This document shows, in pieces, positions 25,901-37,900 of a stretch of DNA of 64,000 nt. A program made the translations under genes and the position numbers. Positions within the stretch are counted from its first letter, which is position 1, and each line of letters opens with the position of its first letter. The notes beneath the pieces are model-generated. The model was not told the DNA's origin and ran no database searches. It was given only the letters and a program-made list of their open reading frames with translations. Source of the stretch: Margaritifera margaritifera (lineage: Eukaryota; Mollusca; Bivalvia; Unionida; Margaritiferidae); the NCBI GenBank assembly GCA_029931535.1, contig JAQPZY010001695.1, forward strand, positions 5,583,001 through 5,647,000, in the 5' to 3' direction.

Positions 25901-28900
25901 TTTTTTTCAACAAATCAAAGATTTTTATTGTCTTAAATGATATTTTGAAACAGAATTAACTTTGACCACACATTAAACAATCCAAATTTGGAGGCAAAAT
26001 ACAAATTATCTCTTTATACCGAAATTTTTGATTTCATGTTAGAGCCATACAATATTTATATCATCTCGCTGAATTTTGTAATTTTTAAAAATTCCAATGT
26101 AGTTTTGTGCCATTGTTCTCCTGTGAAATAAAATCAAATTTTTTTGTATTCACCGTGCAAACTTAGCATCTGTGCGTTCGCCAATTGTATTCATAGTCTG
26201 AATGGTCCAGTAATTTTTATTTACAATTAAGAGTGTGTGATCCAGTAATTGTTTTAAATTTGTGAGAAGATGAAGTCTGATTAGTCCAGTAATTTTTAGA
26301 GTAGATTAGAAATGGACAGAGCAGGAATTATAATGTGTCTCTGTATTTTTTTTTTAATCGACTTATTGCCTGGGCGAAGCGTTCGCAAACAAAGTTTACT
26401 ATTTTCTTTAAGGTGGTCCTGTTCCGAGCGTTTTTAAACTACTCAAATGTTTAAGTTAATGACAGCATCTATAACCCTCCTGAATAAATTAGTAAATGTT
26501 TATATCTGTGCAGTTCCGGGTAAAAGAAAAGGTACATAATTCATGTCAGCTACTATTGTCTGACCGTGATCATTAGTTAGTGCGACAAAAATGCGTTGCA
26601 TGACACCATAACAAATCATCAGACGTTATTATCCCTAAAGCAAGTCATAAACCTATATATACGAGATAGCTCAGACAAAACAATCACTCGCATGACTTCA
26701 GACAACTAACCTCCATTCGGTACATCAAAGAAAAGAAACCATCGATACACGGGCAAATTTAAAGGTGTTTGGGGGGTTGGGGGGATCGGTAAATCTCCTT
26801 TTTCTAGGATAAATACTTCTGTTTTTAGTGTAAAAATAACCCGGAGAACTTAGGTCATTTGATGCAGAACAAACCATCCTCTCTTAAGCACGAAACCCCT
26901 ATTAGAAGAAAAAAAATAAAAATTGTGGATCCGCTCATGATCGTTAGTGTCGATACTCCTGGTTCAGTTCAAAGGCATCTTACATCAATTTATACATTAC
27001 ACATACGTTTTGTAACATTTCTATTACGGTTGAAATTGTAAATGGAATAAAATGAAAAGCGTTATATTATTTGCCTTCCAGAGGTTTATGAACACTCCGC
27101 CATTGGGACTCACGTCATCAGTATATCTGTGCATGACCCAGATACGCTCGGGAACCCGGATTCTGAAATAACCTACAAAATTGACGACGTGACCAGTGTG
27201 TTTACCATGAAGCCCGATACAGGTATGCTATTTTATCTTGGCTAACTTCAAGATATTGGACAAGCAGATATGTGGAGAGATGAGATCAGAGAGACTCTTT
27301 GACTCTCACAGGAGAAGACACAATACGCATCACTGCGGATACACGTAAACAGCAGTGAAAGGTTGTTTACCTTAGTCCGACCAGTTGATACCGAGTGTAT
27401 ACCGTATGGTAGTTGAGAATGCGTTTTATTGACATGTGGTGGTAATAATGGTTTTGATATTGATTTATATTTCACGAAAATGTAGACTCTCAGGTAAATT
27501 ACATACAGTGATGGTGATCGTGTGTCGTGGTAGAAAACTACCATTCCAGGAAAAGTGTATGCAATGCCCCGTCCTCAAAGTAAAAGGAGGGCTTGAAAAG
27601 ATACACATAATAAGAACGTTGCAATGACGGCCAAGATACACGTGGAATATAAGAAAAAATTTCATATTATAAGAGTATCGCAAGATATTTTACCATCACA
27701 TAAAATAAAACATATTACATACAAGTGAAGAATATATCGAAATGACACGTGGTTAGAACAATGGGTGAATTAATTTGTCTACATTTTGAAATAACTTAAG
27801 AAATGTTGGACAAATATAAGAAGAAATGTCTTAGAATGAATCCAGGAGGCCGACATGTACGATTAGGGTCTTAATGTTATCCGGTCACAAGAATTAAGGT
27901 GTAAATGGCTAATACCTGTGTTTAAAAACGTCTATTACCATAAAAAGGTGAATAGCTAAGCATGGAATTCATTTTCAGACACGTAGAAGGGACCGTTTTA
28001 TTTTTTAATATGCATATGCGGTTTTCTTTCTTTCTTTTTTCATCATTTTCTCTGCTTTCATATACAAATTGAAATTATGCACGTTTTGGGAGGGATCAAA
28101 AGGTCAGTTAAACGTCAAATAGCTATCTATTTATTGGCGATGAACATAATATTTGATACTGGTATGCTTTATATTGCAGGAGATATATATGTAAGTGCCG
28201 ACATAGATTACGAAAAGGATAAAACTTTTCTATTGCGTGTGTCAGCATTTTCGGCTGGCAATACTGAGAACCGTATCCATGGTTACGTATACATCAAAGT
28301 GATTGACGATAACGACAACAAACCGATATTTTTAAAGGTTAGTACAATCTTGCTTTTCTTTGTTATCAAACAAAGTAGGAAATCATAGCAGTGCTTAAAG
28401 GGACTGTCAACACATTTTTAAAGAATGTTGATATGTAAAGTTCGATGGAAAACATGTTTGCTTTAAATAAATCCGAAGAAGTTATGAACTTTCTGTTAAT
28501 TATCCAATTGTAAAGTGAGCCATGGAAAAGATTTGATGTCAAATTATAAACAAAAATTTATTCGTTAGGACCGAAAAAGTGACCAACATTTGTCTCAACT
28601 AACGGCGAATATAATAGTTGATGCATTAGCTTCAGGGTACTCGGAAATAAACAAAGAGGGCCGATATCCAGCACGTGTATCCTTGACAACAGTTGGGGTG
28701 AACATTTTGCTTCTATTGAGCTCGCGATCTGTATGTTATCTTCAGTATCAGTTAGAGAAATGTACATGACAATAATGTGCTTCAATATCTATCGAAATGA
28801 GTCTTTTCAGAGGTAATTAAATTTTTTTGATATGCTTCCAAGCAAAAGAGAGTTGATCACATTTGCCCCCACCCCCACCCCGTCACGCAACCCACCCACC

Positions 28901-31900
28901 CCCAAAGAGAAACAAAATTAAGCTTACAAGCGCTGAGAGCCCCATATGGAAAGGCCCACCCCATCCGCCGGCCCGAGATCGACTATTGTACGATTTATGA
29001 CTTGGCGATAACTGCCAGAATGCAAAATATTTATTCTATCTTCTCATGTACAATAGGTCGCACATTATTTTGTCAAAGTACATCTGTTTATGCTTTGTTT
29101 TGGCGGTCACGCATACAGTTTTATCGATGCATACAAGATTCGTCAATGTAGAAGGTTTTGGTCAGTGTATACAGGTTTGGTCAACATCGTTCCAGATTAA
29201 CAGTTTTAGACTCGTGAACATTAAAAAAAGTGAATGCTTTCAAAAATAGAAGGTGAGTCACGAATGTTACACGGCTAATGGATGAGTTAGCTGTTTACAG
29301 ACAACGCACAATTAGCAGTACAGACTCTTGGAGTTCTGGGCCACAGCCTTTCAAAGAAGTAGTCAATTTATGCTGACATTCATAAGGTGGAGCTCTTTAA
29401 ATTTTTGCGTCATCATATGGAGGCGGGAAAAGCTCTTCGTTAAAGCGCCGGAATTCGATTGTGAGTCTCCAGCCAGTTATTTTATGAAAGAAGCGCAGGC
29501 CTTGTCGCAGCCCCAATCTTTTATGTCATTGTATTTATTAATTTCATCGAAAACTAGCCGAAACTCTTCATAGGAGATCTACCCATCTTTTAGGGCCAAA
29601 GTGGTGAGGTCTGAGATGGTACTTGGTTTGGCGTCTGCTAGCACGCGAACCTCGTCGTGCCTTTTTGGCTTGTACCTGGAGGCGTCGGCCAATAAACTTG
29701 GCTCCAAACCAAGCCAGTCCGCAGACTAGGGCGGCAGTCTGAAGCCCCACAACAACGGATGCGGCAATAATGGTAAAGAGTAAGTCTACACCACAGGCTC
29801 CCATGCCAATGCCGGCTGTAGCAACGGTGGTGTCAACGCCATCAATTGCAGTACTTGTTGTAGAGAGCAGCCCTCATATCACGTTCATGCTCAAGCCAGT
29901 CACCGAGTTTTCCGATTCGCACGAGTCTGTAGCTCCCATCAGCCGTCCTGACATTGAATAGCTCTAGATAAATACTCGACTTTGGAGTTTCAGTGCTAGA
30001 ATCTAACTGCTTCCTTTATGAAATATTAGGGAAGGATCTAAATCGGTGCAGGATTAGCATCCGCTGTCGTGCAGATTCGGGAAATCTGATTTCCTGAATT
30101 AGCAAATACAGTATATGGTACTTTTTCATTTTGTTGGTGGTGATAGTGATTGACAGACACTTTGTAGGACGTCTGCATGGTGAACTACGTCTCGTATCTA
30201 AGTATCAAATCCTATATATTTGTGTACAGTAGGTTGGTTTAGATCACTTGCGTCAAAACAAAAAATCAAACAAACCAAATATTGGTAAGTGCGCTATGTT
30301 GACAAGGTGTATTTCTTCCTCACACGAGGGAGTTGAGATAGATTTGTATTCATCACCTATTGCGAACAGACAAAGTTTTCGGCCTCATTGTGATCTTGTC
30401 TCTTAGTGTACTGATGATAACAGCCCTTAGACACTTCCTGGAGCGACAAAGTAAAGCCAGTTACAGCGCATTGAACATTGAGCAGGTTGTTGCTAGGCTG
30501 AATCATTATACTCCTATTTGTAGAGGTTTGCACCACAAATCAAACACTGTACTTTGTCTCCTTCTCCAATGTGCACAAATCCTGCTATAGCTAGAGCTTT
30601 GGCAGTGGGTCTTTATAGATATTTTGTCTACAGTAAAAATCACAATATCCATGTAGAGTCAAGGCGAACGTGGATTCTGCTCTGATCCATGATTTTCCAT
30701 AACAAGGCGGGGGTGGTTCTGCAACAATCGGTTTTACTTTTGCTTGTGGTGTGAAGTGTGGGTTGTAGCAGAGATGACGATAACATCCAGAGTTTGGTTT
30801 GGTGACAACATCACTTTCTATGGTGGTGCAAGACCTTGCATCGATCTTGTCCTAGTGCACATCATCACATTCGTCTGTTTTCAGTGTCGAAAGTATCTTT
30901 TAAAGAAGGGGGTTGTTCTGTTTCTGCTGACACTGCCTATTGTATAATCTATGGTTGCTGTAAGGTACGGTGTTGAAATTGGAAGTTGCACCCATACCTC
31001 TGCTCTAAGGAGATGAAACATGAGTCATATACACGATCGTTTTTCCATCTGTTATGCAAAAGTGGTCTTTGGAATGTTGCATCTATTACATTTTGTCGAT
31101 GAACTTGGAAGTCGTTAATTCCACACGCCTGCTAAATTGATCCATACGAGAGATTTAAAACTGTATGGTGTGATGGAAAGTCGCAGGCGATCTCACTCTT
31201 CAGCCAGACACTGTTATTTCAACTCATTCAACACATAATCAAACGAGTCCGAATTAAACGTGTGTACTTCCGACTTAAAATCCTTGAATCTAACAGTGTA
31301 AGTGTATGCTGTCGTTCGAAGATTGACCTTGCTCACAGGTTAGATGTGGAAATAGTACTTGGATGATCTTGACTCTCTCATTGGAGGTGATGGTGGTGGT
31401 GGTGGTTTTGGCGACGGTTGTGATACATATGGATCATCATCTCATCCTCGAAATCTCTAGGATGTAGTTGTGCTAATACCGCTTTCCTCGCGTCGAGCGA
31501 CACATAAAGTTATCCACGTAGCCGCCACTTCACTTCTGGATTTTATGTGGAGTGGTGGATTTTATGTGGAGTGGTGGATTTTATGTGGAGTGGTGGATTT
31601 TATGTGGAGTGGTGGGATCGTTTCATGATAACACTTGCTCATGGTATAAAGTTGTATTGATTGTACTCTCACTACATATAGAGACCCGACGTAAGACGGT
31701 TACACCGTGCAGTGCCTCTTTTTAGGTTGTAAAAACGAGTATTTGTTTGTAAGAGTAGGGTATGTGTGTTTGCTTGTATGTACGAGTGACTGTCATCAAA
31801 ATATATCACACGCCTTTTTTTTCAAGACATTGGTTTCTAAATGTGGATTTTGGTTTGTAAGAAATAGTGTTTGTTCGCAAGGATGAGCAGATCCCTTGTC

Positions 31901-34900
31901 ACATTGTTTGTAAGTGTGATTTTGTATGCTTGAAGATAAAAATACCCTCTTCGTTTGTTTGTGTGTTTGTATGAAAAAATAATAGACGCTAACGTCTCTG
32001 TTTTTGACAAATTTGATACAATGTTGCAGTTGAGTTCCCGGAATAAAGTCAACTTTCCAATCGGTCTATAATAGCAGAATCGGAATTTTGACGGTACTTT
32101 CCAATTTCTATAACTACACTCTGAACACAGAATCATACTTTTTCTCAGTTCTAAAAATTTTGTATTTGTCTGTCATTAAATGTATTCGTCTGTCTGTTCA
32201 ACATGTTGAAATTCCCGTAGAGGACCATACCGTCCCAAAGGTAATGTTAAATTCCCATTGCCCCCATGATACACTGACCCTTCCAACCCCCACCCACTCA
32301 ATAGTGGCCAAAATCTTCCCCACATAATACATCGACCCCGCCACGCATCCCCATAGTGGCCCAAATCACCCTCTACCGAGTACATCGATCCTAAACAATT
32401 CAAAAATTGTCCACACACAGTGGCACAAATCTTTTCCCATATCACCCCTACTACTCTTATTTATAATTTTAACAATATACAAAAAAAATAGTTGCATTAT
32501 AACAGTATTTGTGCTTTGTCTTATGATAATACAATATGTTTAGCTTTATAATAGGTTCACGTGTGATCCCGTACCCAGGTAGTAGACCTACAAATAGCTG
32601 ATACATGGGTCAGCTTATGTGAGCATTCAAGCAAAGTGCTTTATCGAGGACGTTTTGTCAGCAAACCGTACAGTGTCCATGAGATTTAAAAAAAAAAAAG
32701 TAACATGGAAGCACTTCAAACTCTCCGATGCCTAACTTTTTGTAATACAGCAGCATGTGAGGTCGCATCGTGCATTATTTACAAAGTCCGCAGTTCTTGA
32801 TGAAGACATTCAGGGAGCAGATAGAATGGCTTTAGAGTCGTTCTGCAAGATTCGAGAGTCTCTACTTTAATTACTCAAACTTTCCCATAGAAAAGATTCA
32901 ACACTTTTGTGTCTTAACTTACTACTGATACGCAGGCCTATGATAACTCTAAAATGTTGAATGTACCTAGGTCATTCCTGTGGTAAAAGTGCTCATCTTT
33001 TAGGAGTTAAGGAGGATAGCTCATAGTGACCTACAATTCTCGTTAAATTAGATCCCCAAACCGACGTTATTAGAATATCTTTCAGGCTTCCAAGAGGGGT
33101 CATGGTCAGGTGATCTTTCTTTCGGCCAATCAAGCTGCATCTTTCAGGATTCTAAAAATCAATCAGATCATTCGACATGTATTAACACTATATATAGACA
33201 AACCCTAAAGCTATTTGAAAAGAAACTATCTGAATGGTAGATAAATGTATACATTATGGAGACCAGTAAGGTATTCAGAAAATGACTTCTGATGGGTGCT
33301 TGACAGATCTCCAAGTGAGATCTAACTGTATGAAGATTGAGTTTCTTAAGCAGCAATGTCATGAATTTACTAATTTTGTGCCCTCGCTGTCGGAAAATGT
33401 TTTGAGATGTAGAATTTACATGTTTATTGTTTTTACCAGGATGTGTTCCAGTTCAGTGTGGCAGAGAATGCAACAACCGGAACTGATATTGTTGACGTTC
33501 AAGCCACAGACAAAGACTCGGGTTTGAACGGAGAGATCATCTACTCTGTTATTGGTATTTCATACGTCACAATTAGTTCAAGTTCTTAGGACATATATTA
33601 CTTAAGATAACAGGTTTTAAATACACACTACTCTGTACAGCACCTGCTGTCGCATTTTCTGTACAATATTGTTAACTTGTGAACTGAGTGCGCCCATAGC
33701 TGATTGGTCTAAAGTCCGTTTCAGAAGGCTCCAATCGGCGCATCGTTCAATTTCGCTCGACCAAATACTTCATCAAATTAAAATTGAAAACTGACAACAC
33801 GAGAACCCATTTAATCTGAGCAGGTAAATGAACTTCAGTTTTGGTTAGAAGAATGATTTGTAGCAGATGACGGCAAACGTAGAAATTCCTGTACAAATCG
33901 GCCATCATTACAAGTCATTGTGGGTAATTTTCTGCAAGTCTCTGTGGATAGAACTGATACTGTCTTTTATTTTAAGTACCTCAACCTTATATCAATAGAA
34001 AATCTGTCAAATTATAACCTAACACCAGTCATATCCATAATACTTTCCAGACAATTACCCACACTGCCTTTAAAAATGGCACTGATTTGTACATGTATTT
34101 TTGTTTGTCATGGTCCGCTACAAATTATACTTCTCATTAAATAAAATGCATTGACTTGCACCAATTGATTGGGTTCCCTTTTTGTGATAGTTTGTAGTTA
34201 TGTTGAATTCAGCAAAATATCTTTTTAAAAAAATAGAAGAATGTATCTACTACCTAAATGGACTTTAGAAGGTGCATCTTGCAACTCGAAGTCGTATGGT
34301 CTAGTCTACATGTTGGCAATGCTGTTTTTTCTTCCCTGTCTTATTAAAGATTTAAATTCCCACAGAGCAAAAACAAGAAGACGAGCAATGCATGCTTGCC
34401 ACAGGCCTTAAAGCGAGCAATCCATGCTTGCCACAGGCCTTAATGTGAGCAATCCATGCTTGTCACAGGCCTTAATGGCCGCAGGCAATGTAACGCGAGT
34501 TTAAACAAATGTCTCATTTGAGATCTATGTTTATTTAATTGTTCAGAATGACTAATGCTGTCTTTGACATCACTTTTTGATTTTCTGTTCTGCATGTTTA
34601 GATAATTTATGAGCATTAGTATAGTTATTTACATGTATGTATAGAAATCAGTTTTGTTCGAAAAGCGTAGTGCCTTATAAAGTCATGAACCTATGCTGCA
34701 ATATTCCATTTAATCGGATGCTATTAATTAATCATTCCATTGTACTTGTCTTTCTTGAAGGAAAAATAGACATTATGTTTCAGCTGGCGACACTGCAAAT
34801 TTGTTTAAAATAAATCCTCTCAATGGGGTAATTCGACTGGCTGGTCGCCTCGACTATGAAAGCAGCGCCACCTATACACTTTTGATTACCGCCACAGACA

Positions 34901-37900
34901 GAGGTCGCCCTTCCCAGTGGTCGACAGCAACTGCCGTCATCAACATACTCCCAGTCAATGAATTTGAACCAATGTTTCGTGAAACATATGTTTTCGTAGC
35001 TTCAGAGGATGCCGAAATAGGTATAACTCTTGAACATGTTAGTTTAATTCTTGAACAACTTTCTTTATGGACTTCACCTACGAATTTGGAAATTCATTTG
35101 TGAAAGACAGTACTTTCTATTTTTTTTATTTTTACAAAGAATGATATTAGATTATGTAAATGATTCAAGACTGTTTTTTTTCATGACGAATGATCATTCC
35201 ACATTGTCTCAACTTAATGAAGAAGTTTACAGAAGCTGTTATGACACTGTCTTTTCACCTTAGGAAATGACAAAGGAATGGCTCAATACCATCAACCCTA
35301 ATATCTTTGTCTACACAATGCGATGGGTTATAGCTTTTATTCAAATGTTTGATCACAGTATATTCACATCTTATTGTGATAGTTTCAATATATGTGAATG
35401 TGTCAGTCATTCTTTATAATAAATCCATTTGAATCACTAGGTGAAAAATTAAATCCATGTGACCTTCCTTCAGAACATAATAGCTTGGAAATGTTATCCA
35501 TCAACTGTATTTGTTTTTGCATTGAAATGTCTTCATATGTGCTATTTTCCTTCGCCTTTATTAAATTAAAAATAACTGCTTATATCTGTACACAAATGAT
35601 TTTTCCTTTCACCTTCCAGGTACATCGCTGTTCCAGTTGTCCGGATCGGATGCCGACAACGGACCTGACGGAGATATTTTGTACCACCTTAACTCTTTCA
35701 ATGACACCTTTACCGTCGAGTCAAGGACTGGGGTTGTACGCCTTGTGAAGGAACTCGACCGAGAACGGATAGACAACTACAGAGTATATGTCTCTGCAGT
35801 AGACCAATCCCAGACGCAGCCAAAGACTGGTTCAGTAACGATCAGCATTGCAGTACAAGACGCTAATGACCAATCACCCGAATGTGAAATGTTCTATTCT
35901 GTCAGAATTACGTCTTCAGTGATAAGCGGGGAAGAGGTAGCAAAAATAAACTGCACAGACAAAGACATTGGTGTAAATGCTAGATTGTCTTACGTGATTA
36001 TCCATGGTAATGGTAATAATGACTTTTCGGTGTCAAATGACGGTTGGTTGGTTGCGATGAGAAGACCAACTCTTTCTATGTACAAATTATATGTGTTAGT
36101 GCGTGATTCTGGTTCACCACCTTTAAACGAAACGGCTATCATTTTCATCAAAGCTGGTGGTAAACCAGTCATTCAGAACCTTCCCATGAAAATCTCGATG
36201 TTCGAAGACACGCCTTTTGGATCAGTAGTTTATAAAGTAACGGCGACCAGCGTATCCAGTGCGCTCCGGTTTTATGTAGATTTGAATGAGACAGATCCAG
36301 TCATTAGAGTAAACGAGGTTACAGGAGAACTTTTTCTTTGGTCAGAATTAGACAGAGAAAGAGTGAGTTTTTACAAGATTCCCATTGTTACTGTTGATAC
36401 TATCAGCAACGAAAAACAAAGCAATTTCCTTGAATTGGAAGTACTAGATGTCAACGACAACCCTCCCAAGTTCAGCAATTCAATATACAATATTTCAATC
36501 GTTGAATCTGTCAAGGTCATGTCTACACTGATAACGCTTGAAGTAAGTGATGCGGATATAAATGAAAATGCTCGGATACAGTTTAAACTCAAGACAGAAG
36601 GAATCGAGAAGTCTCATTTTGCAATAGGTGAGGATGGGGCCTTGATACTGAAATATCCCTTGGATAGAGAGGTGAGCAACAAAGAGATTATTGTTATTAC
36701 AGCTATTGATAATGGTAAAGATGTAAGATTAACTGGCTCTGCAACTATTTTGTTATCAATCATTGATGCTGACGAATATCCTCCAGAGTTCATCACGATG
36801 GACGGCGACGTCGAAACGTTTCTCAAGGAGAATACGCCACTTGGCGCTGTGGTATTCCACCTGGAGGCACGAGATCTTGATGTAGAGTCCAATATAAAGT
36901 ATTCACTTTTATGCCGTGACGGAAACGATACCTTCATTGTCGATTCTGATAACGGAGATATATATTTGTCCAAACTACTCGATAGAGAGACACGTGATAA
37001 ATATGTGCTCACAGTTGCAGCGAAGAACAAATATGGCATTCAGACTTCTATTGATGCCCACGTGACGATTGTGGATATAAATGACAACGAGCCTCAGTTT
37101 TCGAATAACGTATTTTCTTTTCAAGTAAATGAAGACGCTTATATCGGGAGTATAGCTGGGACAGTGCATTGTACAGATGCCGATGAGGGAGAAAACGCAT
37201 ACCTATCATTTTCAATAGAAAGAGGCAACATCGGAAATGCCTTCATTATGAATGGTCAAACGCTTCACATTAATAACCACCTTAGTTTTGACACCATAAC
37301 TGAATACCTCCTCAGAATAGAGGCCAGGGACAGTGGAAACCCACAAAAATCTTCAACGGCCTCAATCATCGTGCGAGTCCTTCCCGAAACCCGTACGCCA
37401 GACTTTGGTTTAGATTTAAAAGTCCTTCACATCCCTGAAAACACTCTGCTTGGAAGCGTGTTGTATGACGTAGACGCTACGTTCGCCGGGGCCAAGGAAG
37501 GAATTAGTGGCGATCTTGTGTACTCAATTGTTTCTGGAAACCCAGATAATATGTTTACAATTTCGCAGTTTGATGGTATTGTATCGCTTTCTTTCATTTT
37601 GGACAGAGATGGCAATTATGATAGCGTTTCCTTAGCAGTTTCCGCCGTCAATAAATACATTCCAAGTTTGCAAGCTATTATGACTCTGAAAATTTTAGTC
37701 GATGATGTGAATGACTTTGCACCAAAATTTGAACAACATATGTATACATATTACGTGAGAGAGGATGCGGATATTGGTAGCTCAGTCGGAAAAGTACATG
37801 CAACGGACGGAGATTTGGGATCCAATTCATTGATCGGATACGGGATCAGACCAAATAATTTCCTATCATTCCGAATAGTTTCAGGCTCTGGTGATATTAT

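Larger units (their letters stand above)
16300..26400 (-). mobile_element. Degenerate Maverick/Polinton-like virus-like element in intron 6
   Basis: Nearly the whole stretch reads on the minus strand as broken coding sequence unrelated to the host gene. It includes an integrase fossil (24780-25471), a hydrophobic-hairpin protein (18783-19130), a second accessory ORF (18222-18642), a Cys-motif ORF (19148-19408) and a coiled-coil-like stretch (16347-17440). All are interrupted by stops, frameshifts and local tandem expansions. An rve-type integrase amid many small structural-type ORFs over about 10 kb is the Maverick/Polinton pattern. I found neither the terminal inverted repeats nor a protein-primed polymerase, so the ends are approximate and an adintovirus-like or related element is possible. 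Confidence 0.6.
29460..31620 (-). mobile_element. Second virus-like/Maverick-related fossil, in intron 8
   Basis: Besides the hydrophobic-hairpin pseudogene, the minus strand at about 31210-31325 reads [18 protein letters not shown] continuing in frame to FDYVLNELK before a stop. Broken frames fill the interval. GC content is higher than in the surrounding intron. The boundaries are guesses; no terminal repeats were found. Confidence 0.45.
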
